Assembly: GCF_019443405.1 (NCBI RefSeq)
Contig: NZ_CP080376.1
Location: 806,001-870,000, forward strand
Source: Brevundimonas sp. PAMC22021
GTDB taxonomy: Bacteria; Pseudomonadota; Alphaproteobacteria; Caulobacterales; Caulobacteraceae
DNA: 64,000 bases
Direction of reading: 5' to 3'
Within the stretch, counting starts at the first letter, position 1; the number at the start of each line of letters is the position of its first letter. Made by a program: the position numbers and the translations under genes. Shown here piece by piece: positions 27,473-35,999 of this stretch. A model generated the notes under the pieces. The model had not been told where the DNA came from. It was given only the letters and a program-made list of their open reading frames with translations, and did not search any database.

Positions 27473-28405
27473 TCAGACCTGAGCCGCGGTCACCTCGTCC
27501 GGTTCGATGTCGTAGACCGAGGCGCAGTATTCGCACGTCACGCGAATCTTGCCGTCATCCTCCACCATGTCGCCCCGCTCGGCGGGATCGAACGAGGCCA
27601 GCACCGACACGATCCGGTCGCGCGAGCAGCGGCACACCGCCGACAGCGGTCGCGCGTCCTCCAGCCGCACGCCGTCCTCGTGGAACAGGCGGAACAGCAG
27701 GGTCTCGGGGCCGACGGTCGGATCGATCAGCTCGTCGTCGCCCAGCGTCGCGAACAGCGCGCGGGTGCGGTCCCACACTTCCTCGGTCGAGCCGCGCGCG
27801 GCGTCGGAGGCGATCACCTGGATCATGGCGCCGCCGGCTCGCCACTGGGTTCCGGCCTCGGTTTGGGCCGAGCCGACCGCCAGCCGCACCTTGGTCGGCA
27901 CCTGCTCGGACTGTTCGAAGTAGTGCTCGGCGCACAGCGACAGGCTTTCGCCCTCGATCGGGGTGATGCCCTGCGTGCGCTCGAAGTCGGGGCCGCGATC
28001 CAGCGTCATGATGAACACGCCCTTGCCCAGGAGGCTTTGCGCCCCGGGGCGTGCAAAGCCCTGCGACGCCGCCTCGACCTCCGCCTCTTCGTAGCGGCAA
28101 TAGCCGCGCAGCGATCCGGCCGTGTCATAGTCGGCCACGACATAGCGCACCGGCCCGTCGCCCTGCGCCTGGACGATCAGGCGGCCCTCGAACTTGAGGC
28201 TGGAGCCGACCAGGGCCGCAAGCGCACAGGCTTCGCCCAGCAGGGCGGCGACCGGCTCGGGATAGGCGTGGGCGCCCAAGATCTTGTCGATGGTCTCGCC
28301 CAGCCGCACCAAGCGACCGCGCACCGGCCAGCCCTCGATCTGAAAGGCGGCGGCGAGGTCGTCGGACGGCGGCAGAATGGCGTTGTCGTGCGCGTGATCG
28401 GTCAC
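27473..28405 (-). CDS. hslO: Redox-regulated chaperone Hsp33
   Basis: Hsp33 is a holdase switched on by oxidation of its zinc site. The 310-residue protein has the N-terminal fold (RGRLVRLGETIDKILGAHAYPEPVAALLGEA) and the zinc centre at the C-terminus: Cys258 and Cys260 in CRC, Cys291 and Cys294 in CEYC. GTG at 28405 is chosen because aaggacc lies just upstream and the family begins MTDHAH-like; an in-frame TTG five codons earlier overlaps that ribosome-binding site. It diverges from the SDR gene. Confidence 0.94.
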   Translation of the reverse strand: MTDHAHDNAILPPSDDLAAAFQIEGWPVRGRLVRLGETIDKILGAHAYPEPVAALLGEACALAALVGSSLKFEGRLIVQAQGDGPVRYVVADYDTAGSLRGYCRYEEAEVEAASQGFARPGAQSLLGKGVFIMTLDRGPDFERTQGITPIEGESLSLCAEHYFEQSEQVPTKVRLAVGSAQTEAGTQWRAGGAMIQVIASDAARGSTEEVWDRTRALFATLGDDELIDPTVGPETLLFRLFHEDGVRLEDARPLSAVCRCSRDRIVSVLASFDPAERGDMVEDDGKIRVTCEYCASVYDIEPDEVTAAQV

Positions 28406-28555
28406 GGCGAGGTCCTTCAAGGATCGAAATGCGGATTGGCGGGCTAGATAGGCGCCGAAGCCGTCGATGGTAAGGGCGGGCGCGTTTCCAGCGCGTCGGA
28501 ACGGGCAGGGCGGGGCCTCGTTCTAGCGGTCCTTCTTTCAGAACCGCGAGCCTCG

Positions 28556-29953
28556 ATGCCCAGACCGAACCTGAAGCCGCTGGACCAGCAAACTGTGGTG
28601 GTCACCGGCGCCACCTCCGGCATCGGCCTCGCCACGGCGCGGCGTGCGGCGCGCGCAGGCGCCGCCGTGTTCCTGATCGCGCGTGGAGGAGGCGACCTCG
28701 CGGAACTGAACGCCGAGCTCGAGGCCAAGGGCGCGCGCGTCGGCTGGGCCGCTGTTGATGTGGCGGACAAGGACGCTCTGGCCGAGGCGGCCGAGCAGTG
28801 CCGTCGCCAGTTCGGCGGCTTCGACACCTGGGTCAACAATGCGGGCATCTCGATCTTTGGCGAAATCCGCAAGACGAAACTGGAAGACCAGCGCCGCCTG
28901 TTCGACACCAACTATTGGGGCATGGTGAACGGCTCGATCATCGCCGCCGAGCATCTGCGGGATCGGCCGGGCGGCGGCGCGATCATCAACATCGGCTCGA
29001 CGCTGGGCGACATGGCGATCCCGGTTCAGGGCGTCTATTCGGCCTCCAAGCACGCGGTGAAAGGCTTCACCAACGCATTCCGCATCGAGCTGATGCGCGA
29101 CAAGGCGCCGATCGTGCTGACCTTGGTCAAGCCGGGCCCGATCGCCACCCCCTACAGCCGGCATGCGCGCAACCTGACGGGCAAGCCCATGCACAATCCG
29201 CAGCCGGTGTATGCGACCCACGTCGTGGCGGATGCGATCCTGCACTGCGCGCAGCATCCGGTCCGCGAGATCACGGTGGGCGGCTCGGGCCGCGCCATTT
29301 CGTCCTTCTACAATCTACTGCCAGGCTTGGCGGAACCACTTTTCGCCCGGTTCGCTCCTTCGCTGTTGCGGGACCGGGGTTCCGCCTACTTGCCGGCCGA
29401 CGACGGGCTCTACCGCCCGACCGAGGACGGCCTCGATGAAGAGGTTCACTATCCCATGGTCCGACAGTTCGACGCCCTGGCCGAAGCTCGCAAGCATCCG
29501 GGGATCACCGCCGGCGGCGCGGCCCTGATCCTGCTGGGCGCGGCGGCCGCCGTCTATCTGACGCAGCGCAGCGGCCCGACCCGCTATCAGCGCTTCCGCA
29601 ACCGCATCGACCCGCGCGGCTGGGTCGACACCGAGGCGCTGCGCGATCGCTTCGCGGACGCCGTCGACGCCTTCAAGCACGGCGCCGAAGACTTGGGCGA
29701 CCGCGCCGCCGGCGTCGGCTATGAGGCGCGGGGCCGGTTCAAGTCGGCGCACGCCAAGTCGCGCGAGGCCCTGCACCACCACGGCAAGCAGGCGCGCCGC
29801 TATGCCGACGATGCGGGCGCCTATGCCCGCGATCACGCCAAGGAAGGCGGCGCTCTGCTGGCGGTCGCCACGCTCGCCGCTGCCATCGGCGCCGCCGTCT
29901 GGGAAAGCCAGCAGCCGGACAGCCGCGTTCGCCGCCTGATCGACCGGATTTAA
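28556..29953 (+). CDS. Short-chain dehydrogenase with C-terminal membrane-anchor extension
   Basis: Residues 1-260 are a classical SDR: nucleotide loop TGATSGIG at 17-24, NNAG at 94-97, Ser148 and YSASK with Tyr161/Lys165. The closest recognisable type is the SDR family oxidoreductase with GPIATPYSRHARN after the active site, often membrane-linked. A further 200 residues follow: a helix at about 317-336 (ITAGGAALILLGAAAAVYL), a charged stretch rich in Arg, Asp, Ala and His (360-430), and a second hydrophobic helix (431-450) with a basic tail. Standard SDRs stop near 250-280 residues. Substrate is unknown. Confidence 0.82.
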   Translation: MPRPNLKPLDQQTVVVTGATSGIGLATARRAARAGAAVFLIARGGGDLAELNAELEAKGARVGWAAVDVADKDALAEAAEQCRRQFGGFDTWVNNAGISIFGEIRKTKLEDQRRLFDTNYWGMVNGSIIAAEHLRDRPGGGAIINIGSTLGDMAIPVQGVYSASKHAVKGFTNAFRIELMRDKAPIVLTLVKPGPIATPYSRHARNLTGKPMHNPQPVYATHVVADAILHCAQHPVREITVGGSGRAISSFYNLLPGLAEPLFARFAPSLLRDRGSAYLPADDGLYRPTEDGLDEEVHYPMVRQFDALAEARKHPGITAGGAALILLGAAAAVYLTQRSGPTRYQRFRNRIDPRGWVDTEALRDRFADAVDAFKHGAEDLGDRAAGVGYEARGRFKSAHAKSREALHHHGKQARRYADDAGAYARDHAKEGGALLAVATLAAAIGAAVWESQQPDSRVRRLIDRI

Positions 29954-29980
29954 GTCCGCAGAGAACACGCATTGCCTTGT

Positions 29981-30017
29981 CGCGCCGTCCGGCTTTGTCC
30001 GGGCGGCGCGGTTCGTT
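29981..30017 (+). terminator. Hairpin after the SDR gene, possible terminator
   Basis: cgcgccgtccgg (29981-29992) pairs with ccgggcggcgcg (29999-30010) with one G-U pair; the loop is ctttgt, and a short T-containing tail (gttcgtt) runs into the next gene's leader. Confidence 0.5.
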
Positions 30018-30029
30018 ATGCAGGACGCC

Positions 30030-31922
30030 ATGACCCAGCGCCCGACCCTGATCTTCGACTTCGATTCGACCCTGGTCAGGTTCGAGACGCTGGAGGCGTT
30101 GGCGGATGTGGCCCTGCAAGGGGCGCCGGATGCGCAGGCCGTGCGATCCGAGATCGCCGCCCTGACCGATCGCGCCATGGCGGGCGAAATCCCGTTCGGA
30201 GAGGCCTTGCGTCAACGCCTGGCGCTGCTGCCGCTGCGGCGCGAGCATGTGGAGGCCGTGGCGGCCCGGGCGATCGACGCCCTGACGCCATCGGTCCGGC
30301 GCAATCTGCGCTTCTTCGCCGAGGCCAGGGGGCGGGTGGTGATCCTGTCCGGCGGCTTTCGCGAGATCATCGCGCCGGTGGCCGAGGAACTGGGCGTTTC
30401 CGGCGACCGCGTGCTGTGCAACGACCTGATCTATGACGACGGGGGACGGGTGATCGGCGTCGACGACGCCAATCCGCTGAGCCATGCGGACGGCAAGCCG
30501 CGCGTGATCCACGATCTGGCGCTGAGCGGTCGCGTGGTCATGGTCGGGGACGGCTGGAACGATGCGGAGGTCAAGCTGGCCGGGGCGGCCGACGCCTTTT
30601 ACGCCTTCACCGAGATTGTGCGTCGTGCGCCGGTGATCGAGGTCGCCGACGCCGAGGCCGGTTCGCTGGACGAGGTGCTGCACGCCGAGGGCCTGGTTGG
30701 TCGCTGGTCCTTTCCGCGCAGCCGCATGAAGATGCTGCTGCTGGAGAACATCCACCCTGCGGCGGTCGAGCGCCTTTCCCAGGCCGGGTACGCGGTCGAG
30801 ACGGTCAAGGGCGCGTTGGACGAGGACGACCTGATCGCCGCCATCAAGGGCGTGCACGTTCTGGGCATCCGCTCCAAGACCAACGTCAGCCGTCGGGTGC
30901 TGGAGGAGGCCGACCGTCTGATGGCGGTGGCCGCCTTCTGCATCGGCACCAACCAGATCGACCTGGCGGCGGCGGCGGACCATGGCGTCGCCGTGTTCAA
31001 CGCCCCTTATTCCAACACCCGCTCGGTGGTGGAACTGGCCGTCGGGTTGATGATTGCCCTGATGCGCGACGTGGCCGACAAGTCCGCCGCCATGCACCGG
31101 GGCGAGTGGAACAAGTCGGCGACCGGCTCGCGCGAGCTGCGCGGCAAGACGTTGGGCATCGTCGGCTACGGGGCCATCGGCTCGCAGCTGTCGGTTCTGG
31201 CTGAAGCTCTGGGCATGCGGGTGATCTTCCATGATTTGTCCGAGCGGCTGGCGCTGGGCAATGCGCGACGCATGCGGTCGCTGGACGCCCTGCTGGCCGA
31301 GAGCGACGTGGTGACGCTGCACGTCGACGGGCGGACTGAGAACACGAACATCTTCGGCTCAGCGCAGTTCGCGCGCATGAAGGCAGGGGCGCTGCTGCTG
31401 AACCTCTCGCGCGGTCATGTGGTCGATGTCGGCGCGCTGGCGCAGGCGCTGCAGGGCGGACGTCTGGGCGGCGCCGCCGTCGACGTCTTCCCCGAGGAGC
31501 CGCGCACCAACGCCGATCCGTTCGATAGTCCGCTGATGGGCCTGAAGAACATGATCCTGACGCCGCACATCGGCGGCTCGACCGAAGAGGCGCAGGAAGC
31601 CATCGGCGAGTTCGCGGCCGAGCGGCTGCTGGGGTATCTGAACCGGGGCGACACCACCTTCTGCGTCAACCTGCCGAACGTGCAGCTTGCGGAGGTGTCC
31701 GGCGCGCACCGGCTGCTGCACATCCACCGCAACCAGCCGGGCGTGCTGGCCGAACTGAACCAGGCCTTGGCGGCGGCGGGGCTGAACATTCTGGGCCAGC
31801 ACCTGAAGACGGACGAGCGCACCGGCTATGTCATCACCGATGTCGACCGCGACTACCAGCCTGAGGCGCTGAAGGCGCTGCGTGACCTGCCGGGCACGCT
31901 GAGGTTCCGCACCCTGCACTGA
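30030..31922 (+). CDS. serA: Fusion of a phosphoserine-phosphatase-like HAD domain with D-3-phosphoglycerate dehydrogenase (SerB-SerA)
   Basis: Residues 1-225 are a HAD-IB phosphatase of the SerB type: DFDST with Asp10 and Asp12, ILSGGF, and GDGWND at 174-179. Residues from about 235 form a SerA-type dehydrogenase with FCIGTNQID, the NAD loop GYGAIGSQ, DVFPEEP, catalytic HIGGST, and a C-terminal ACT domain (LLHIHRNQPGVLAELN). The fusion joins the first and third steps of serine biosynthesis; SerC is not in the window. ATG 30030 follows agga; ATG 30018 would add four residues. Both active-site sets look intact. Confidence 0.9.
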   Translation: MTQRPTLIFDFDSTLVRFETLEALADVALQGAPDAQAVRSEIAALTDRAMAGEIPFGEALRQRLALLPLRREHVEAVAARAIDALTPSVRRNLRFFAEARGRVVILSGGFREIIAPVAEELGVSGDRVLCNDLIYDDGGRVIGVDDANPLSHADGKPRVIHDLALSGRVVMVGDGWNDAEVKLAGAADAFYAFTEIVRRAPVIEVADAEAGSLDEVLHAEGLVGRWSFPRSRMKMLLLENIHPAAVERLSQAGYAVETVKGALDEDDLIAAIKGVHVLGIRSKTNVSRRVLEEADRLMAVAAFCIGTNQIDLAAAADHGVAVFNAPYSNTRSVVELAVGLMIALMRDVADKSAAMHRGEWNKSATGSRELRGKTLGIVGYGAIGSQLSVLAEALGMRVIFHDLSERLALGNARRMRSLDALLAESDVVTLHVDGRTENTNIFGSAQFARMKAGALLLNLSRGHVVDVGALAQALQGGRLGGAAVDVFPEEPRTNADPFDSPLMGLKNMILTPHIGGSTEEAQEAIGEFAAERLLGYLNRGDTTFCVNLPNVQLAEVSGAHRLLHIHRNQPGVLAELNQALAAAGLNILGQHLKTDERTGYVITDVDRDYQPEALKALRDLPGTLRFRTLH

Positions 31923-32019
31923 GCCGCCAAGGCTTACGCAACGGCATCTTGAAACTGTCGCAAACAGGCGCAGAGTGCACGCGAACGGCCGCGATCACGA
32001 CGGCCGCGGGAGGATCTGG

Positions 32020-33837
32020 ATGTTTCGCTTTCTTCACGGGGCCGCCGTCTCGGCCCTGACCCTGGCCGCCGCCTGCGGCGCGGCCGCATCGGCCGAGGCC
32101 CAGACCTATGACCGGCTGGTCGTGTTCGGCGACAGCCTCAGCGACAACGGCAATCTGTATCTGGCCTCGGGCCGCACCCAGCCGCCGTCGCCGCCCTATT
32201 TTCAAGGGCGTTTTTCGACCGGACCCGTGTTCACCGAGCTGCTGGGCTTCAACGCCGCCAACTTCAACGGCGCGGTAAGCGGCAGCATCAACCTGGCGTT
32301 TGGCGGATCGCGCACCGACGCCTCGGCGACCGTGCCGCCCGGCATGCTGGCCCAGCTGGCGCGCTACACCGCCGCCGGTGGTCGCTTCGGAGCCGGCGAC
32401 CTGGTCAGCGTCCTCGGCGGGGCGAATGACATCTTCCAAGGGCTGCCGGCGGCGGGCGCCTCGGCCAACCCCGTCGCGGCGATCACGCCGGTGGCGCTGC
32501 AGGCCGCAGGCAACATCAACGCCCTGGTGAACAGCGTGGCGGGCGCCGGCGCGGGGACCATCCTCGTCACCAACCTGCCCAAGCTCAGCCTGACTCCGCA
32601 GTTCCGAAACACGACGGCGGCGCCGCTGGCCGACTATGCGGTGACCACCCTGAACGGCGCGCTGGCGACAAACCTGGCGGCCACTGCGGCGGCCCGGCCG
32701 AACAGCAACATCGTCATGGTGGACCTGTTCAAGATCAGCGACACCCTGGCGGCCAATCCCGAACGCTTCGGCGTGACCAACGTCACCGACGCCTGCCTGA
32801 ATGCGGCGACCGGCGCGGTGTGCTCCAATCCGTCGAGCTATTTCTATTTCGACGGCGTGCACCCGACCGCGACGGGACACCGCATCATCGCGGCGCTGGC
32901 GACGGACTACCTCTACTACGGCGACATCGGTGCTCAGAGCGCCCTGCAGGGCGAAACCGGCTTCCGCCACAGGGAAGAGACGCTGGACATGGCCAGCGAG
33001 GCGTTGTCGGGGCGCGCACCCTGGACGGCGGGGACTTCGATCTCGGCGGCGGTGACGGGCGACAGCGTTGACATCGACGCGCGCGGCCCGGTGCGCTCGG
33101 CCAGCAGCGAAGGCTGGGGCGGGCGCATCGCCCTGGAATCCGGCCCGTCCGAGAGCCTGCGCTTCGGCTTGGCGGGCAGCTATCGTGGATCGGATGTCTC
33201 GGGCGGCGCGCTGGCCTTCCAGGCGGAGAGCTACGGCCTGGACCTGTATGGCGGCTGGCGCATGGAGGGCGGTCCGTTCGTCAACGCGGCGGTCGGCGTG
33301 GCGCGCGACCGCTATGACGACATCGAGCGCCTGACCACGGTCGCGCCGATTGTCCACACCGCCGACACCGACGGCCTGAGCAAGGGCGCGCGCGTCCAGG
33401 CCGGGACCTGGATCGAGATGGGCGGCCTGTCGCTTTCGCCGCGCGCGGCGCTGGCCTGGACCTCTTCAGAGGTGGAAGGCTACGTCGAAGACGGCGTGGC
33501 GGCGCAATATGCCTATGAGGACCGCACGGTGGAGGCGCTGACGGGCGAGGTCACCCTGCGCGCCGAGGCCGAAATGGGCCGGTTCGGCCTGTTCGCCGAG
33601 GGTGGCTATCGCGACGCGCTGGACGACAGCTCGGAAGGCGTGCGCGTCGGCCTCTACAACAATCCGGCGCGGGTGCTGGAGCGCGAGGTCGAGGAGCCGT
33701 TCGGCGGTCAGGTGCTGGCCTCCGCCGGCGTCGAGGGCGCGGTCGGTCCGCTGCAGATCACCGTCGGATATCGCGGCCGGTTCGGCGATCATGCCGACAG
33801 CCACATGGGCGGCATCCAGCTGCGCCTGCCGCTCTAG
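32020..33837 (+). CDS. GDSL/SGNH esterase autotransporter
   Basis: A type V secreted lipase/esterase of 605 residues. A signal peptide (MFRFLHGAAVSALTLAAACGAAASAEA) precedes a SGNH hydrolase passenger: block I FGDSLSDNGN with Ser39, GGANDI with Asn136, and DGVHPTATGH with Asp278 and His281. From about residue 330 the autotransporter beta-domain continues to the C-terminus, ending in GIQLRLPL. The ATG at 32020 is set by gggagg 6 nt upstream. The arrangement resembles EstA-type esterases that hydrolyse short- to medium-chain lipids on the cell surface. The stop codon lies inside a 9-bp repeat that flanks the IS remnant. Confidence 0.9.
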   Translation: MFRFLHGAAVSALTLAAACGAAASAEAQTYDRLVVFGDSLSDNGNLYLASGRTQPPSPPYFQGRFSTGPVFTELLGFNAANFNGAVSGSINLAFGGSRTDASATVPPGMLAQLARYTAAGGRFGAGDLVSVLGGANDIFQGLPAAGASANPVAAITPVALQAAGNINALVNSVAGAGAGTILVTNLPKLSLTPQFRNTTAAPLADYAVTTLNGALATNLAATAAARPNSNIVMVDLFKISDTLAANPERFGVTNVTDACLNAATGAVCSNPSSYFYFDGVHPTATGHRIIAALATDYLYYGDIGAQSALQGETGFRHREETLDMASEALSGRAPWTAGTSISAAVTGDSVDIDARGPVRSASSEGWGGRIALESGPSESLRFGLAGSYRGSDVSGGALAFQAESYGLDLYGGWRMEGGPFVNAAVGVARDRYDDIERLTTVAPIVHTADTDGLSKGARVQAGTWIEMGGLSLSPRAALAWTSSEVEGYVEDGVAAQYAYEDRTVEALTGEVTLRAEAEMGRFGLFAEGGYRDALDDSSEGVRVGLYNNPARVLEREVEEPFGGQVLASAGVEGAVGPLQITVGYRGRFGDHADSHMGGIQLRLPL

Positions 33838-34300
33838 GGCCGGGCCCCATGAACAGGACTCCCGGCGATCGCGGATTGTGGCTCTCTTCCGTGGAAACAG
33901 GAGGACGGGCATGGCTTCGGAGTTCTGGCTGACGAATGCGCAGTTCGAGCGGCTTCGGCCGTTGCCGCCGAACACGCCGCGCGGCGCGCCACGGGTGGAT
34001 GATCGGCGGGTGATCTCGGGCATAATCCATGTGCTGATCAGCGGGGGACGCTATAGTTATGCATTTGCGACGCCTGCTGTTGGATCGTGGAACCCGCCGC
34101 GTCATCCCAAACAGCCCTTGTCGCAAGAACCTCCCCGCCTTCGGCCCGCAAGCCGGTAAGCGCCGAAACCGTCGAACGCGCCTTCTGCCGCATCAAGGAC
34201 TTTCGACGCGTCGATACCCGATACGACAAACTGGCGTGCACCTACGCCGCCGCAATCGCTCTCGCCGCCATCATCTCTTTGTGGTTGTGAGTCTAGGGCC
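33833..34300 (+). mobile_element. IS5-family remnant bounded by a 9-bp direct repeat
   Basis: tctagggcc occurs at 33833-33841 and again at 34292-34300, flanking the transposase debris; the left copy contains the esterase stop codon. No clear terminal inverted repeats were found inside. The repeat may be a target duplication or coincidence around a CTAG core. Confidence 0.5.
33911..34290 (+). pseudogene. Degenerate IS5-family transposase (internal deletion and frameshift)
   Basis: Three pieces of one transposase are readable. The N-terminus (FWLTNAQFERLRPL, DDRRVISGIIHVLISGGR) runs from 33911 to about 34050. A C-proximal block (LLLDRGTRRVIPNSPCRKN) is in a second frame from about 34070. The last block ([21 protein letters not shown], then [12 protein letters not shown]) is in a third frame to 34290. 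The middle, including the first catalytic acidic residues, is deleted, leaving about 380 nt of an element usually near 800 nt. A strong ribosome-binding site (aggagga) survives at the 5' end. It cannot encode an active transposase. Confidence 0.85.
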
Positions 34301-34312
34301 TACAGCAGACGC

Positions 34313-34987
34313 ATGACCGCGCCCGCCATCCCGCCCAGCCCGTCGGCCGAGGAATACGCCCGCGACTATGCCGCCGCCCTGGCCGCCAACAGCGACGAGG
34401 CGGCCTTCGAGCGCGACGATCCGATCGGCCTGTTCATCGACTGGCTGGCCGAGGCGCGCGCGCACGAGATCAACGACTCCAACGCCATGACCCTGGCGAC
34501 GGTGGACGCCGACGGCATGCCCGACGCGCGCATCGTGCTGCTGAAGGACGTGGATGCACGCGGCTTTACCTTCTACTCCAACAGCGAGAGCGCAAAGGGG
34601 ATCGAGCTGGACGCCCGCCCTTCCGCCGCCCTGGTGTTCCACTGGAAGAGCCTGCGTCGCCAGGTGCGGGTGCGCGGTTCGGTCGAGCCGGTGAGCCGAG
34701 ACGAGGCCGACGCCTATTTCGCCAGCCGCGCGCGGGAAAGCCGCATCGGCGCCTGGGCCTCGGATCAGTCGCGCCCGCTGCCGGACCGTCAGGCGCTGGT
34801 GGATGCGGTGGCCCAACAGACGGCACGGTTCGAAGGCCAGGACGTGCCGCGTCCCGAACGCTGGACCGGCTGGCGCGTGCGCCCCCTCGCCATCGAGTTC
34901 TGGCGCGACCGCCCCTTCCGCCTGCACGACCGCCTGCGCTTCGTCCGCGACGGCGAGGCCTGGCGGCGCGAACGCCTCTGGCCCTAA
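34313..34987 (+). CDS. pdxH: Pyridoxamine/pyridoxine 5'-phosphate oxidase
   Basis: PdxH oxidises PNP or PMP to pyridoxal 5'-phosphate with FMN and O2. The 224-residue protein contains the FMN/substrate regions [33 protein letters not shown] and [17 protein letters not shown]. The C-terminal PLP-binding motif ends [26 protein letters not shown], as in the family (read in pieces). Length is typical. No ribosome-binding site is obvious before the ATG, which sits 12 nt after the IS-flanking repeat; the insertion may therefore have displaced the original promoter. Confidence 0.95.
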   Translation: MTAPAIPPSPSAEEYARDYAAALAANSDEAAFERDDPIGLFIDWLAEARAHEINDSNAMTLATVDADGMPDARIVLLKDVDARGFTFYSNSESAKGIELDARPSAALVFHWKSLRRQVRVRGSVEPVSRDEADAYFASRARESRIGAWASDQSRPLPDRQALVDAVAQQTARFEGQDVPRPERWTGWRVRPLAIEFWRDRPFRLHDRLRFVRDGEAWRRERLWP

Positions 34988-35000
34988 GCTCTTGTTGATC

Positions 35001-35136
35001 CGTCATCCTCGCCCTCGTGGCGAGGATCCAGACTCCCGGTGTGGCCGACATCGCGGCGATTCAAAAAAGCGTCCGCATCGACGGTCACCACAGCCGCCTG
35101 AGTCTCTGGATCCTCGCCACAAGGGCGAGGATGACG
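35001..35136. repeat. Family A palindromic intergenic element, copy 1
   Basis: Left arm 35001-35034 (begins cgtcatcctcgccc) and right arm 35101-35136 (ends ggcgaggatgacg) are near-perfect reverse complements. Each arm also folds on itself (cctcgcc / ggcgagg). The spacer is about 66 nt and lacks coding potential. It lies between the convergent pdxH and udk and could terminate both. Confidence 0.8.
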
Positions 35137-35203
35137 CGCATTGAGACACGCCGGTCAACCAGTCGGCGGTGCAACATGGCTCTGCCGTAGCGAAAACTTG
35201 ACC

Positions 35204-35848
35204 CTAGGCCAGAAGCGGCTTCAGCAGCGGATGCGCCAGCACCGGCGCCGCCAGCCGCACCACCGCCTGCGGGTCCTCCAGCCTGACGGCGGCGGTCGCA
35301 TCGGCCACGATGAAGTCCGCGTGGGTGCGTGACGGCTCGGTCAGCCGCTCATGCCCTGGCCGGACCGTCAGCAGATACTGATGGATCACCGAATCCGCCG
35401 TGCGACCGCGCTCGCTCTGATCGCGCAGCAGCCGTCGGATGAAGCGGATGTCGGCGGGCGTGTCGACGAACACCCGGATGTCGAACAGGGCGGTCAGCTC
35501 CGGGGTGCACAGCACATGCGTCCCCTCCACGACCACCACCTCGGCCGGCGCCACCGCTTCGCCGCCCGGCTCGCGCCCGTGGTGGATGAACGAGTAGACC
35601 GGGGCCTCCACCCCGCGTCCGGCCTTCAGCTCGGACAGGTGGGCGGTCAGCAGTTCGTGATCCCGCGCCGCCACGTCGTCGAAGTCGAAGGTCTCGGCGT
35701 CGAAGTCGGGCAGGGACGCCGCATCGCGATAATAGGAGTCCTCGCGCATCAGCACGGCGGCGCCCGCGGGCAGGGCCGCCACCAGCGCCTCCGCCAGCGT
35801 GCTCTTGCCCGAACCCGAGCCCCCGGTAATCGCGATCAGAATGGCCAT
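35204..35848 (-). CDS. udk: Uridine kinase
   Basis: Phosphorylates uridine and cytidine in pyrimidine salvage. The 214-residue protein begins MAILIAITGGSGSGKST with the P-loop at 9-17. The family continues with REDSYYRD, DFDAETFDFDD, PVYSFIHHGRE, VVVEGTHVL and the lid region RRLLRDQSERGRT. ATG 35848 is chosen because it places the P-loop at the usual distance from the N-terminus; an in-frame ATG at 35893 adds an unrelated leader. It converges with pdxH across a palindromic repeat and diverges from the acyl-CoA synthetase. Confidence 0.9.
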   Translation of the reverse strand: MAILIAITGGSGSGKSTLAEALVAALPAGAAVLMREDSYYRDAASLPDFDAETFDFDDVAARDHELLTAHLSELKAGRGVEAPVYSFIHHGREPGGEAVAPAEVVVVEGTHVLCTPELTALFDIRVFVDTPADIRFIRRLLRDQSERGRTADSVIHQYLLTVRPGHERLTEPSRTHADFIVADATAAVRLEDPQAVVRLAAPVLAHPLLKPLLA

Positions 35849-35999
35849 GCGCGCCTTTAGCCCCTGCGTCGCCGCCGCGCCACCAGGGACCATGCGCCGC
35901 GTCCGCAGCGATTGCTAAACGTCGATAAGTCGGGATAGCGTCGCGGCCAAGCATCGCGGTCAAGGTCGATGCACTCACGGATTTGGGACGGATAGAACG

